A model generated the notes under the pieces. The model ran no database searches, was not told where the DNA came from, and saw only the letters and a list, made by a program, of their open reading frames with translations. 64,000 nucleotides of DNA. It comes from Bacteroidia bacterium (GTDB lineage: Bacteria; Bacteroidota; Bacteroidia; Chitinophagales; UBA2359). The DNA is taken from assembly GCA_030427245.1 (NCBI GenBank), contig JAUHXA010000033.1:1-64000 (forward strand), read 5' to 3'. Each line of letters begins with the position of its first letter. Position 1 is the first letter of the stretch. A program made the position numbers and the translations under genes. This document shows, one piece after another, positions 17,974 to 27,626 of this stretch.

Positions 17974-18813
17974 CTACAAGCCTTCAATTTCCTTTTCACT
18001 CAGACCTGTATGCTCTGCAATAAGAGAAATAGGCATGCCTGATTGTTTCAAACTAAGTGCCACTTTTTTGATACCTTCGTCCATACCTTCTTCCTTTGAA
18101 GTATCTACCACATTTTTAATATCCCGATAGTATTTTAAACTGCTTTGATAAGCTTCTCTGTCTTCCAAGGTAAACTTGGCAATTTCGGCAGCTTCAAACA
18201 GTTTTTTAAAAATTCTCGACTGTAACGCTTTTGGGCGATTTTGAAGTTCTGCTAAATGTCGAAAAACAAACAACCACTTATCAAAATGAGTCTCTAATTC
18301 ATTTTCTTTTTTTCTAAATTTAGGCAGTTCTATATAGATAAACTTCAATTTGTCATAAAATACTACTCCATCTTGATTCTTCAATTCTACATAGTGTACC
18401 ATGTTGGAGTCTGCATAATGATCATCAAATATAAAGTCCAAAATACTAATGGTATAAACGGCTGTTAGTTGAAAATTCCAATCTCCTCTTTTGGCTTGTT
18501 GTTGAACAGGGAAGGTGGAATAATAAATACTTCGGTCTTTGAAGTGGGCTTGCTTGGCTTTTTGAACCTCAACAATAAACTTCTCTCCAGTGACACTTTC
18601 ACAGTAAATATCAAAAATGGCTTTTCTATCCAAAAGCGTCTCTCCTAAATGCTCATTTTGAGTGTAGGTTAAATTTTTGATGGTATGCCGTTGAGGTAAA
18701 AATAGATTCAAGAAATCTATCAACAAATCTTTATTTGGCTCACTTCCAAATAATTTCTTGAAACCAAAATCGGTTAGGGGATTAACATATTTATCGGGAA
18801 AAGTAATGCTCAT
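17974..18813 (-). CDS. Rpn-family PD-(D/E)XK nuclease / putative transposase
   Basis: The 279-residue protein starts with YVNPLTDFGFKKLFG, the hallmark of the Rpn/PD-(D/E)XK transposase-like family. The nuclease core is visible as DRKAIFDIYCESVTGEKFIVEVQK, with D and E-x-Q as metal and catalytic residues. YYSTFPVQQQAKRGDWNFQL follows, and the C-terminus carries a small helical segment (EEGMDEGIKKVALSLKQSG). Relatives are DNA endonucleases that promote RecA-independent recombination. These genes often occur in many copies and near mobile DNA. A 142-bp inverted-repeat element lies 80 bp upstream. Confidence 0.88.
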   Translation of the reverse strand: MSITFPDKYVNPLTDFGFKKLFGSEPNKDLLIDFLNLFLPQRHTIKNLTYTQNEHLGETLLDRKAIFDIYCESVTGEKFIVEVQKAKQAHFKDRSIYYSTFPVQQQAKRGDWNFQLTAVYTISILDFIFDDHYADSNMVHYVELKNQDGVVFYDKLKFIYIELPKFRKKENELETHFDKWLFVFRHLAELQNRPKALQSRIFKKLFEAAEIAKFTLEDREAYQSSLKYYRDIKNVVDTSKEEGMDEGIKKVALSLKQSGMPISLIAEHTGLSEKEIEGL

Positions 18814-18892
18814 TGTTTATCCTGTTTTGCGGCTATGCAATATAGTACATTCCCAATTCAAACAGTTAATTTGACCAATAAGTTTCTTTTTT

Positions 18893-19034
18893 GGTTCTTT
18901 GAAGAAAAAGTTGATTTTAGACTTTTGAAGTTTTTCTTTTTGAAAAGGAAGTGCTTATTTCACAGTCCTTCAATTTTTTTTACTCTAAACTTCAAAAGTC
19001 TTTTTCTTGTTACCAATCAAATTTTCAAAGAACC
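18893..19034. repeat. 142-bp long inverted repeat (IR-A)
   Basis: Outer arms GGTTCTTTGAA (18893-18903) and TTCAAAGAACC (19024-19034) are perfect. Inner arms AGACTTTTGAAGTTT (18919-18933) and AAACTTCAAAAGTCT (18987-19001) are also perfect. Possible flanking direct repeats are TCTTTTT, but these are low-complexity. The inner arm with its flanks is shared with 38859-38929. It could be a MITE or a bidirectional terminator. Confidence 0.75.
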
Positions 19035-19042
19035 TCTTTTTC

Positions 19043-20275
19043 TTACTCCAAATCTGCCCGCCTCCAAATTCGGCTTTTCTGCAAAAAAGCATACTGACCT
19101 GTCACCTTCAATTCGCCCGAAGGCAGAAGTTTTAGCTTACCATCTACTTCCATTTGCCTATTGATTAAAAAGAGTTTGCCGTTTTTCCAACTATCTCCAC
19201 CCACATATTCAAAATCACGTAGTAACCATACTTCTGACACTCCTTTTTCAGCTTGAGCAGTTTCTATTTTTGACTGGTGTTCAGGATTCAAAGCACGAAC
19301 CAACTTGCCTTGCCATTTTTGGTTGGCATCTTGGTAAATTTCTATAATTCCATCCCCTATTTCACCCTTTGCCATCCATTGACCTGCAATATTGGCGTTG
19401 GGAGTGGGCTGCAAAGAAGGGGAATGATTGCTAGAGAAAGATAGACAAGCCATGCTGGCAGTAATTAACAACACAGGCAGTACATATTTTGCTTTTGAAG
19501 TAGCTTGTTTTGCTCCAAAACGCCTATTTTGAATTTCGTCAAAGGTTTTTTCGTAGCGAGGGTTTTCAGTTCCCATCAGTCTGTCCCAAAAACGAAAATA
19601 CAAACCGTAACTTCCGTGATATTCTTTGTGGTGTAAGTTGTGGTAAACCGAAGTGTTGAGAATCGAATACAGGAAGGAATGTCGAAACCAAGAAGGTACG
19701 ATTTCGTAGCCTAAATGTCCGTAAACATTGATGGCAAAGCTTAACAAACCAAAGATAATCAGCGCAATGGGATGCAATGGAATTACCAACACCAGTACAA
19801 AAAGAATGGCGTTTTCTAAGACTGCTTCCAAAACGTCGAAAGAATAGGCTGCAAAAGGAGAAGGGTTGACGGATTGGTGGTGAACTCGATGTACATAACG
19901 GTATAAAAATTTTGTGTGCATGGCTCGGTGCATCCAATAAAAATAGGTGTCATGGATAACCAAACTTAGCACAACGCTCAAAGGTATCCACCAAACGGGG
20001 AACATCGTTATGTCTGCATAGATCTGCGTAAAATTTCTAAAAGGGGTGAACAATACCAAGCCTACAATGAAGGCAGTTATCAGCAGTGTAACGGATGAAT
20101 GTTTGATTTCATTGAGGAAACTTTTGGCTCGTTCAGCCTTGGCTTGTATTTTGTTTTTTTGGAAACGTTTGCTGAAAAATACATAAAAAATTAAGAAGGG
20201 AATTCCTGCAAATAATAGGTAGCGAAAACTTGAAGTAAGCAATAGTAAGGATGCTTTTTGAATGAACTCTGTCAT
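19043..20275 (-). CDS. Sterol desaturase / fatty-acid hydroxylase fused to DUF2147
   Basis: The 410-residue protein has an integral-membrane N-terminal two thirds with the three His clusters of the di-iron fatty-acid hydroxylase superfamily: HDTYFYWMHRAMH, HRVHHQ and HNLHHKE. These enzymes hydroxylate or desaturate lipids, sterols or carotenoids. After residue about 280, one more hydrophobic segment (VLPVLLITASMACLSF) leads to a DUF2147 domain (about 298-408) with GQWMAKGEIGDGIIEIYQD and WKNGKLFLINRQ, a small periplasmic lipocalin-like barrel. DUF2147 is usually a separate secreted protein. The fusion may place a lipid-binding domain next to a membrane enzyme. There is no frameshift; both parts are one frame. 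Confidence 0.85.
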   Translation of the reverse strand: MTEFIQKASLLLLTSSFRYLLFAGIPFLIFYVFFSKRFQKNKIQAKAERAKSFLNEIKHSSVTLLITAFIVGLVLFTPFRNFTQIYADITMFPVWWIPLSVVLSLVIHDTYFYWMHRAMHTKFLYRYVHRVHHQSVNPSPFAAYSFDVLEAVLENAILFVLVLVIPLHPIALIIFGLLSFAINVYGHLGYEIVPSWFRHSFLYSILNTSVYHNLHHKEYHGSYGLYFRFWDRLMGTENPRYEKTFDEIQNRRFGAKQATSKAKYVLPVLLITASMACLSFSSNHSPSLQPTPNANIAGQWMAKGEIGDGIIEIYQDANQKWQGKLVRALNPEHQSKIETAQAEKGVSEVWLLRDFEYVGGDSWKNGKLFLINRQMEVDGKLKLLPSGELKVTGQYAFLQKSRIWRRADLE

Positions 20276-20482
20276 AGGGTTTGTTTTTTGAAAATTGAAA
20301 AAATGTTTTGATTATCAATGTCAAAAAAAACAATTTTAAGAGACACAAGAAAAAATTTTCTATCAAAATCAACTATTTTTCAACAACCGTAGTTTCTGCC
20401 ATTTGTTGAAGGATTAGGGCTGTTGGTAGAATGTGGGTTCTGCGGAGCGGCTTGCAGTTGTGATTGACAACCAATAACTTTC

Positions 20483-21199
20483 TTAGCTAAAATATTCAAA
20501 CACCTGACTTCGATAACTCCTCCCAATCGGGATTTCTACAGAGTTAACTTCCAACATATTGCCCACTATTGCATCCACTTTCAATAGCGAAACGATGTAG
20601 GATTTGTGAATACGCATGAACTGGTGTGGCGTTAAGACTTGCTCCATGTTTTTCATGGTCGAATGGGTGATGATTCGCTTTCCTTGAGTGGTGTAAATGC
20701 TGACGTATTCTTTCAATCCCTCGACGTATAAAATATCTTCAAAGCGGACTTTTAAGTTTTTGTAGTCTGCCTTTACCATGAAATAGTCTTTTTTCATAGC
20801 GGGCTTTTTTTCGTGAAAGTTGGAAACAGACTCTTGCTGATTTTGAAGAGAGAATAAGCTTTCTGCTTTGTTGATGGCTTTGACAAAACGCTCAAATGGA
20901 ATGGGTTTTAGCAAATAATCCAACACATTGAGTTCGTATCCTTCAATGGCATATTCGGAATAAGCTGTCGAAAATATCACCATTGGAGGATGTCTGAGGG
21001 TTTTGAGAAGGTCTAAACCCGTCAGGTCGGGCATTTGAATATCTAAAAACAGCAAGTCCACCTCTTGAGTTCGCAATATTTCGAGGGCTTGTAGTCCATT
21101 TCTGCATTTGCCCACCAATTGAAGAGAAGGAATCTTGGTGATGTAAGATTCTAACAATTGAAGCGCAAGGTATTCATCATCAACGATTAAACATTTCAT
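20483..21199 (-). CDS. LytTR-type response regulator
   Basis: The 238-residue protein has a receiver domain (1 to about 120) with Asp7/Asp8, phospho-acceptor Asp53 in LLFLDIQMP and the conserved Lys in LDYLLKPIPF. A LytTR DNA-binding domain follows (about 138-238), with VKADYKNLKVRFEDILYVEG and FMRIHKSYIVSL. It is encoded 21 bp after the sensor kinase, so the two form one operon and a cognate pair. LytTR regulators bind direct repeats near promoters; the target genes are not evident here. Confidence 0.95.
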   Translation of the reverse strand: MKCLIVDDEYLALQLLESYITKIPSLQLVGKCRNGLQALEILRTQEVDLLFLDIQMPDLTGLDLLKTLRHPPMVIFSTAYSEYAIEGYELNVLDYLLKPIPFERFVKAINKAESLFSLQNQQESVSNFHEKKPAMKKDYFMVKADYKNLKVRFEDILYVEGLKEYVSIYTTQGKRIITHSTMKNMEQVLTPHQFMRIHKSYIVSLLKVDAIVGNMLEVNSVEIPIGRSYRSQVFEYFS

Positions 21200-21220
21200 T
21201 GTGGGTTAGGGCTTTGAAGG

Positions 21221-22252
21221 TTAAAAATATATTTTGATGGCAGCATGAAATTCTTTTTCTGCTGTTTGACTCAAGGTCTTGAATTCGTATCGTTCGGGAT
21301 ACAGCAATTGCAGGCGTTTTTCGATGTTTTCCAAACCAATTCCTCCTTGCTTATCTTTTTGTTTTGGGGTAGAAGGAAGACTGTTTTGGATGGTGTAGTG
21401 TAGAAATTTTGGATTGATTTTCAGCTTACAATGTACCCATCCATTAGGATCATCACCAATATTTCCGTGTTTGAAGCTATTTTCCAATAAAGGCACAAGT
21501 AGCATAGGTTCTATTTTTATGCCCTGTGGATTCCCTTCTACTTCAAAGGTAATTGTCTGTTCATCAGGTGTTTTCAACCTTTGAAGTTCAATATAATTTT
21601 GAAGATATTGAATTTCTTTTTGCAGGTCAACTTTGGATTGATTGCTGTCGTAGAGCATATAGCGCATGAGTTCTGACAATTTCATAATCATCAAAGTCGC
21701 CTTTTCGGATTTCATGTAAGAAAGCGTGTAAATATTGTTGAGCGTATTGAATAGAAAATGAGGGTTAATCTGGGCTTTTAGAAACTTCAATTCTGCCTCC
21801 AAGTGCTGATTCTCCAGTTGTTGTCGCAACTGTATGTTTTTGTAGTACATGCTTGTAAACTTGAACAAACTACTGATAATCAACACAACCACAAAAGAAA
21901 GCAATACGACGGTATAGTGCATATTCGAAAAGATCGCCTTGTTTTCGGGAATAATTGGCGTGATGCTTTCCAAGAGCAAACTATCTACGTAAACTCTTAT
22001 CAGTGTCAATATTAACACCATTGTAGTCAAAATCGTAAAATATTGAATGTATTTTTTTTGAAAAAAGTACGTTGTCAGCAGATAGTAAAAATTGAAATAG
22101 ACAATTCCTGCCATACTCAATATCGTAAAGACATTTCGCAAAAGCATCTGCTGAAAATCTCCCGAACCTGTATATGCAAAGCTCATCCAAAACAATATGA
22201 TAAGCCAAATCAACACATTGAGTCCTATTAGACTGTACTTATTATTGGTCAT
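21221..22252 (-). CDS. LytS-type sensor histidine kinase
   Basis: The 343-residue protein has about four N-terminal membrane helices (10-150) with little extracellular material. A short coiled linker leads to the His_kinase domain with the phospho-acceptor in LKAQINPHFLFNTLNNIY and an ATPase region containing LVPLLENSFKHGN and GGIGLENIEKRLQLLYP. The design matches LytS/YehU-like kinases, which pair with LytTR regulators. The signal is unknown; the membrane region itself may sense it. It is the first gene of the two-gene operon. Confidence 0.93.
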   Translation of the reverse strand: MTNNKYSLIGLNVLIWLIILFWMSFAYTGSGDFQQMLLRNVFTILSMAGIVYFNFYYLLTTYFFQKKYIQYFTILTTMVLILTLIRVYVDSLLLESITPIIPENKAIFSNMHYTVVLLSFVVVLIISSLFKFTSMYYKNIQLRQQLENQHLEAELKFLKAQINPHFLFNTLNNIYTLSYMKSEKATLMIMKLSELMRYMLYDSNQSKVDLQKEIQYLQNYIELQRLKTPDEQTITFEVEGNPQGIKIEPMLLVPLLENSFKHGNIGDDPNGWVHCKLKINPKFLHYTIQNSLPSTPKQKDKQGGIGLENIEKRLQLLYPERYEFKTLSQTAEKEFHAAIKIYF

Positions 22253-22724
22253 TGTTTTTTTTGTAAGGCAAGGTAATGGTTTTTAGTTGATTGTGCCAAT
22301 TCTTTCTACCAACAACGCTTTTCGGAATACCACCTACTTATTTCCTTCAATTAGTTGTAATAAGGTGCTTTTAATGTACAAAAAGTCAAACCAAAAACAA
22401 GAATAGAAAGAGTAAAATTAACTGATAATCAACTTACTGCAAATTTATTTTTGTTAAAATGGACCATTAAAATAACTTAGTTGGTTGAAATATATTTACC
22501 TCTCGTCGAATAAATTAGCGCCCCTTCTATTCTCGCCCTAAATTTGCCAACGAGATGAACACAAAGTATCATCTGTTTATTTTCATTTTTAACCATTGCT
22601 TTGGGCAAAAGAAGCGAGAACACAGAGAGAGGTCAGATACAAACACTTGCTAATTTCTCATTAAATACAAAATTCCTCTTCTCAAATCGCTGCTCGATCA
22701 TCTAAAGCTTAAACCTCATTTATC
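22253..22724. other. 472-bp divergent intergenic region
   Basis: No gene or strong structure is seen. It must hold promoters for the kinase (leftwards) and for the secreted protein at 22725. A stretch around 22609-22650 (GAAGCGAGAACACAGAGAG) loosely resembles 5775-5800 (GAAGTGAAAACAGAGAGG), also in front of an exported protein; this may be chance. Confidence 0.3.
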
Positions 22725-23618
22725 ATGAATATTTTCAAATTCAAATCTTTCTTATTCGCTTTTATTCTTTGTATGACTTTTAACTGCAATGCTGTACAGG
22801 CACAAGGCAAATTCAAAAATAGCGAAAAAGCCAAAATGCTCAAAGAAAAGCTAATGGACCGCAAAAACCAAGTACAAACTCAGGTAAGTTCTATAGACCC
22901 TGTACAAGTCGAAGCACAAATCGAAGCCAAATTTGAGGAAGTAATGGCAATGATCGAAGAAGTACAAGCCAATATTCATCAAAAAGCGGATGATTACATG
23001 GCGAACAACTGTGCGGATGTGACACATACCGAAGGCAGTAAAACGGTTTTGATAGATTTTGGCTCAAGTCCTTGTGTTGGTTCTGATGGTAGAACACGAA
23101 GTGGAAACATTCAGCTTCAATATATGGGCAGTGAACGAACTCCAAATGAAGAAATCACAGTTAGCTTCAACAACTATTTTACCAACGGTTATGGTCTAAA
23201 TGGGATTTTGAAGTACAAAACTATTGGGCGCAATTCGGACAATCAGTTGAATTTCAGCGTGACAATCCACAATGGTGTACTAACTCAACCTACAGGAGAA
23301 ACCGCTACTTTTGAAGCAAATCTCCTGAAAACTTGGGTGAATGGAGAAGATACCGACAATCCTCTTGATGATGTATTTCAAACCACTGGAAATACATCTG
23401 GATCGCTTTTCGATGGAACTGATTTTTCTTCACAAACGACTGTTCCTCTAAAATATAAATTGGCTTGTGCAATGCAAGGGAATATCTATGCAGTGAGTGG
23501 CACTCGAAGTTTGGAAATTGGTGAGGATAACTACAGTATTTCCTACGGTGCAGGGAACTGCGACAAAAAGGCAACAGTAACCATCAATGGAACCAGTCAA
23601 AAGATAGATCTTTGGTAG
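22725..23618 (+). CDS. Secreted protein of unknown function
   Basis: The 297-residue product has a signal peptide ending near AVQAQ (about residue 27). A charged helical segment (about 30-90, KAKMLKEKLMDRKNQ) comes next, followed by a beta-rich domain (95-297) with CADVTHTEGSKTVLIDFG, SGNIQLQYMG and ending in GNCDKKATVTINGTSQ. Four Cys residues in the mature part could form disulfides. I do not recognise the family. A strong hairpin terminator follows about 70 bp after the stop. Confidence 0.75.
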   Translation: MNIFKFKSFLFAFILCMTFNCNAVQAQGKFKNSEKAKMLKEKLMDRKNQVQTQVSSIDPVQVEAQIEAKFEEVMAMIEEVQANIHQKADDYMANNCADVTHTEGSKTVLIDFGSSPCVGSDGRTRSGNIQLQYMGSERTPNEEITVSFNNYFTNGYGLNGILKYKTIGRNSDNQLNFSVTIHNGVLTQPTGETATFEANLLKTWVNGEDTDNPLDDVFQTTGNTSGSLFDGTDFSSQTTVPLKYKLACAMQGNIYAVSGTRSLEIGEDNYSISYGAGNCDKKATVTINGTSQKIDLW

Positions 23619-23686
23619 TCGTGTTTATTCAAGAAAAGACGGAGTAAAACCATAATTTTTGGTAGTGTAATGAATTATTCAAGGAG

Positions 23687-23717
23687 TGCAAGTTTCTATT
23701 GAGACTTGCATTTTTTT
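23687..23717 (+). terminator. Rho-independent terminator
   Basis: TGCAAGTTTCT and AGACTTGCA pair around a short loop and are followed by seven Ts. It ends the transcript of the secreted protein at 22725-23618. Confidence 0.75.
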
Positions 23718-23850
23718 GTTGTTAGGTATATTTGGCATAATGCTTGTGACTTTAGTATCAATCAACCGTATTTTGTACAAAACAAACGCAAAATTATAAA
23801 ACTCATGGTTTCATAGAAACTTACTTCACTAAAATAAATAAACTCACACA

Positions 23851-24285
23851 ATGAATTCACACACACACCCTCTAGCAATTCTATGCCTACTCCTTCTTTG
23901 TACCTGCTTATTTTCCAACAACTCTTACAACACTTCTATGCTCTACTTGACACTCCCTTTCTGCAATACTGCAGAGGCAAGTTTGGGCGGTCAGCAGATG
24001 GAAAAACAAGGCAATGTATTTATTGCAGAAGGCATAACCCCAGGGACTTACCTACTAAAGGTAAGCCAAAAACAACGCTTTGAACCCTCTGTCGTGACCA
24101 ATTCCGATTCTTATGAGGTAATTTTGTATTATGGTTATATCACTATCGCTCCAAAAAAAGTCATTGTTGCGAAAGTGGATTCCAGTCAACATTTGAGAAT
24201 CCTCGGTGAACGCAGCACCAAAACAGTTTCTATTACGAATTCACCCTGCTTTCGAGCTGACGCTTGTCTGCTTCGGGATAGCTGA
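23851..24285 (+). CDS. Small exported protein, T9SS-sorting/FnIII-like fragment or hypothetical
   Basis: The 144-residue product has an N-terminal hydrophobic signal (LAILCLLLLCTCLF), with a Cys that could serve as a lipobox. The mature part is short and beta-rich (FIAEGITPGTYLLKVSQKQRF, YEVILYYGYITIAP). The TPGTYLLKV strand resembles the last repeats of surface-sorting domains, but the match is weak. The final 53 bp overlap the 3' end of the convergent HD-domain gene, so the true C-terminus could be spurious. Function unknown. Confidence 0.5.
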   Translation: MNSHTHPLAILCLLLLCTCLFSNNSYNTSMLYLTLPFCNTAEASLGGQQMEKQGNVFIAEGITPGTYLLKVSQKQRFEPSVVTNSDSYEVILYYGYITIAPKKVIVAKVDSSQHLRILGERSTKTVSITNSPCFRADACLLRDS

Positions 24286-26389
24286 TTCGGATGTGGTAGA
24301 GGCTCTTCAATTGTTTTTTGAAGACCTTTTTGATTTGATTGATGTCTTTGAAGCTTAAATCGCAATTAACAAATTGATTCTGTTGTATTTTCCCATCAAT
24401 GATTTTATCTACCAATCGGTGAATGTCTTCTTCTGTGGGGTTTTTTAATCCTCTTGAAGCCGCTTCAATCGAATCCGACATCATTACCACCGCTGTTTCT
24501 CGCGAATAAGGGAGTGGTCCAGGATAACGAAACAGCTTTTCGTCCACTTCTTTTTTGGGATTTTCCTTGATCCACATTTGGTAAAAATATTCGGTACGGG
24601 TCGTGCCGTGATGGGTTCGGATAAAGTCAATAATGATGTTGGGCAGATTGTTCTTCTTTGCCAATTCGATGCCATGTACCACGTGATCAATGATGATTTC
24701 GGCACTGTCCAAATAGCTTAGGCTGTCGTGTGGATTGATGGCAGTTTTTTGGTTCTCAATAAAATAGATGGGGCGGCGTATTTTGCCGATGTCGTGGTAG
24801 AGTGCGCCGACTTTAGCGAGCAAGGCATTGGCGTTGATTTCCATTGCAGCTGCTTCTGCTAAGTTTGATACTTGCAGTGAATGCCAAAAAGTACCCGGAG
24901 CTTTTTTTGAAAGGTCTTTCAGCAAAGGTTTGTTCAGGTCTCCCAATTCGACCAATGTAATGTCCGACAAAAAGCCAAAGATTTTTTCAAAAATAGGAAT
25001 CAATGGAAATGCCAAAAGGGTCAGAAAAGCATTGATAACCAACCATCCAAAAATATTCCAGGGAATACTCTCAAAAGAACCTTCTTGAACGAGTGATATG
25101 CCCAGAAAACCAAGCGAATAGGTGACAAATATCAAGGCGGTCGAAATGAAAAAGTGAGACCAATAGTAGGTCTGTACATTGTATAAAATAGCGACCAACC
25201 CTGCTACAAAATGTAAAAACAAAAACTCAAAACCCAAAGGAACTAAGAATCCACTCAGCAACACTATCACAATATGCACATACAGTGCCATCCGATTGCC
25301 AAAGAAGGTCTTGATGATGATGGGAATGATGCAATAGGGCAGAAAATAGAGGTTAAGGACACTCAATGAACCCGACTGCAAATCAATGGAAATTTTGACG
25401 AAATAGAGAAAGAGGATGATTGAAACCAAAATAAAGGTCAATTCGTACAGGCTGCTATAAGCACTTTTTTCAAAGCTCTGCATGAATAGTACAAAAATAA
25501 AAATGACAATGGCCGTAATGATGAAATATCCCAAATCAATGCTATGCCTCTCTACAAAAGATTGACTTTTGTCTTCTTTGCTTTGGGTATTGTAGGCTTC
25601 CTGCAAGGTCTTCAATTTTTGGAAGGTCTTGTAGGGGGCATCTGCCGTAACCTTTGCACCTTTGGCGACTATCACTTCTCCTTGCTCAACAAAACCTTCT
25701 GTATCAGAGACTTCTTCATATCTATCCTTGATAATTTTGTCGGTAGTTGTCTCATCAAAGGTAACATTGGGCTGCAAACTGCTGCACAATAATTGAGGTA
25801 GAAACTCCAATTTTTCATCTTCGAATTCTTTGATTTCGTTTTGAATATAGCGACATGCGTCGGGCTGAGTATAAAAATCGCTCACAGTTGTAATATTGGC
25901 GTAATTTCCCGCCAAAACATTGATGATTCCAGTACTGTCTATCGGTTCTTTGTAATGTTCTTCGAGCTTCAAAATTCCTTTGCGATATACATCTTCAAAA
26001 ATGTCTTTGGCTATTTTTACATATTTAGTTGAGTCGTGTTTAACGTTTTTTAACAATGAATCTTCTTTTGACAACAATAAATATCTATTTAAGGCCTTCA
26101 CAAACTGTTGTGTAGAAACCTCTGACATGTTTTCTTCAAAGTTGTAGTAGGGATGTAAATTACCCAAGACTCGTTTTTTTTCTGCCTTTACACTATCTTC
26201 TAACTTGTTGATAGTGAAAGAAAAAGGGGCATATAGGTTGTCGTATTTCCAAGGTTTGTTGAGGGCAAAGTCGTAATTGAAGTAATTTCGAGGAAACAAC
26301 ATAGAGATTCCGATGATTGCTAAGAGTACAATCACGTATTTACCAATGATTAAGTGCTTGTTTATTATAAAAGAAGTGATGTTTTTCAC
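24233..26389 (-). CDS. PgpH-like 7TM-HD cyclic-dinucleotide phosphodiesterase
   Basis: The 718-residue protein has one N-terminal membrane helix, a large extracytoplasmic domain (about 45-285, 7TMR-HDED type), seven membrane helices (about 295-480) and a cytoplasmic HD domain. Metal-binding motifs are LYHDIGKIRRP, a later VVHGIELAKKNNLP, IRTHHGTTRTEYFY and MSDSIEAASR. Proteins of this design (PgpH) hydrolyse cyclic di-AMP. The extracellular domain probably senses an envelope signal. No diadenylate cyclase gene is in the window. Full length and intact. Confidence 0.93.
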   Translation of the reverse strand: MKNITSFIINKHLIIGKYVIVLLAIIGISMLFPRNYFNYDFALNKPWKYDNLYAPFSFTINKLEDSVKAEKKRVLGNLHPYYNFEENMSEVSTQQFVKALNRYLLLSKEDSLLKNVKHDSTKYVKIAKDIFEDVYRKGILKLEEHYKEPIDSTGIINVLAGNYANITTVSDFYTQPDACRYIQNEIKEFEDEKLEFLPQLLCSSLQPNVTFDETTTDKIIKDRYEEVSDTEGFVEQGEVIVAKGAKVTADAPYKTFQKLKTLQEAYNTQSKEDKSQSFVERHSIDLGYFIITAIVIFIFVLFMQSFEKSAYSSLYELTFILVSIILFLYFVKISIDLQSGSLSVLNLYFLPYCIIPIIIKTFFGNRMALYVHIVIVLLSGFLVPLGFEFLFLHFVAGLVAILYNVQTYYWSHFFISTALIFVTYSLGFLGISLVQEGSFESIPWNIFGWLVINAFLTLLAFPLIPIFEKIFGFLSDITLVELGDLNKPLLKDLSKKAPGTFWHSLQVSNLAEAAAMEINANALLAKVGALYHDIGKIRRPIYFIENQKTAINPHDSLSYLDSAEIIIDHVVHGIELAKKNNLPNIIIDFIRTHHGTTRTEYFYQMWIKENPKKEVDEKLFRYPGPLPYSRETAVVMMSDSIEAASRGLKNPTEEDIHRLVDKIIDGKIQQNQFVNCDLSFKDINQIKKVFKKQLKSLYHIRISYPEADKRQLESRVNS

Positions 26390-26518
26390 TGAGTTCTTTT
26401 TTGGTTTTGAAGTGAATCTTAAACAAAAATTGTTTTAAAAAGTCTCTAGGGATATACTATATTGTTCCTAAAAAACGTACTTGTCTAAATAAAAAGTTTT
26501 CAAAAATAAGTTTTAAGT

Positions 26519-27553
26519 ATGAAAAAAGTAGTGATTTTCGCTTTATTATGTTTACCTATTTTATTATTTGCCCAAATTGAAGAAAAAATTAGCCCTGAAA
26601 ATTTAGCTTCCTTAAAAAAACAAGAACTCGAACTGAAGGAGATTTTCTCCAAAATGGTCAAAGCTCCTTATGATTCTATCAAGGCACAAGAAGTGGCGGA
26701 TTCTCGTGATCCTGTTGCCTTGCGTTCACTGGTCAATTACAACGACTCTATCCGATTGGTGTATTGCCAACAGTTCATCCCCGCTTTGGTACAAACACTA
26801 AAAACCCCCAATTCTTTCCATTATCCTTTCGATTCCTTAAAAAATGTCTCTATACTGAAACCTGCGGATAAATCTTTTCGGATTTTCACTTGGACTGTTC
26901 CATTGCTTGCCTCGAGCACCTATCGCTATTATGGTGCGATTCAGATGAATTCGAAGGAACTCAAGCTGATAGGTTTGGACGATAAATCCGCAAATGCAGG
27001 AGAAGCAGAAGATAAAGTGTTGGAGCCTTCTAATTGGTTTGGTACTTTGTACTATAGTATCAAACAGGTTTCACATGCGGGTAAAAACTACTACATGCTT
27101 TTTGGTTGGGATGGCAACAATGAAAGAAGTGATGTAAAGGTACTGGATGTATTGCATTTTGATGAAGAGGGAAAGGCTTTATTTGGTGCGCCTATTATTG
27201 AAGTGGTGAGAGAAGGAGAAGAATTGGCGGTGAAGCACCGTTTCGTTATGGAGTTTCAAGATAAAGCTATTGTGAATTTGAATTACGATCCTTCTCAAAA
27301 CAAAATCATTTACGACCATTTAGAGCCGAAAGACGAAAAGTCAAGAGGTCATTACTTCGACTACATTCCCGATGGCACCTATGAGGGATTGCAGTTTGTA
27401 GATGGAATGTGGAAGTATGAAGCCAAGGTGTATCACGAGGTTTTACAGACTGCACCTGTTCCGAAGCCTTTGTTTAAAACGAATACTGGAAAAAAGAGTA
27501 AGAGTAACAAGAAGAAAAAAAGGAGAAACAAGAAGAAGAAACGCAAAAACTAA
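26519..27553 (+). CDS. Secreted protein with Lys/Arg-rich tail, unknown function
   Basis: The 344-residue product has a signal peptide (KKVVIFALLCLPILLFAQ). A helical N-terminal region (about 25-90) leads to a beta-rich core with FRIFTWTVPLLASSTYRYYG, YYMLFGWDGNN and DYIPDGTYEGLQFVDGMW. The last 25 residues are almost only Lys, Arg, Asn and Ser (KKSKSNKKKKRRNKK), perhaps for contact with acidic polymers or nucleic acid. It looks like a conserved single-copy Bacteroidota protein, but I cannot name its job. A perfect terminator hairpin follows directly. Confidence 0.78.
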   Translation: MKKVVIFALLCLPILLFAQIEEKISPENLASLKKQELELKEIFSKMVKAPYDSIKAQEVADSRDPVALRSLVNYNDSIRLVYCQQFIPALVQTLKTPNSFHYPFDSLKNVSILKPADKSFRIFTWTVPLLASSTYRYYGAIQMNSKELKLIGLDDKSANAGEAEDKVLEPSNWFGTLYYSIKQVSHAGKNYYMLFGWDGNNERSDVKVLDVLHFDEEGKALFGAPIIEVVREGEELAVKHRFVMEFQDKAIVNLNYDPSQNKIIYDHLEPKDEKSRGHYFDYIPDGTYEGLQFVDGMWKYEAKVYHEVLQTAPVPKPLFKTNTGKKSKSNKKKKRRNKKKKRKN

Positions 27554-27564
27554 AATTAAAAAAC

Positions 27565-27600
27565 GGGCAAGTTTCTATATGAAACTTGCCCTTTACTTTT
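27565..27600 (+). terminator. Rho-independent terminator
   Basis: GGGCAAGTTTC and GAAACTTGCCC form a perfect 11-bp stem with a five-base loop, followed by a T-rich tract. It lies 11 bp after the stop of the gene at 26519-27553 and faces the convergent atpC. Confidence 0.85.
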
Positions 27601-27626
27601 ATTATTGAAGGAAAAAAATCGGTTAA

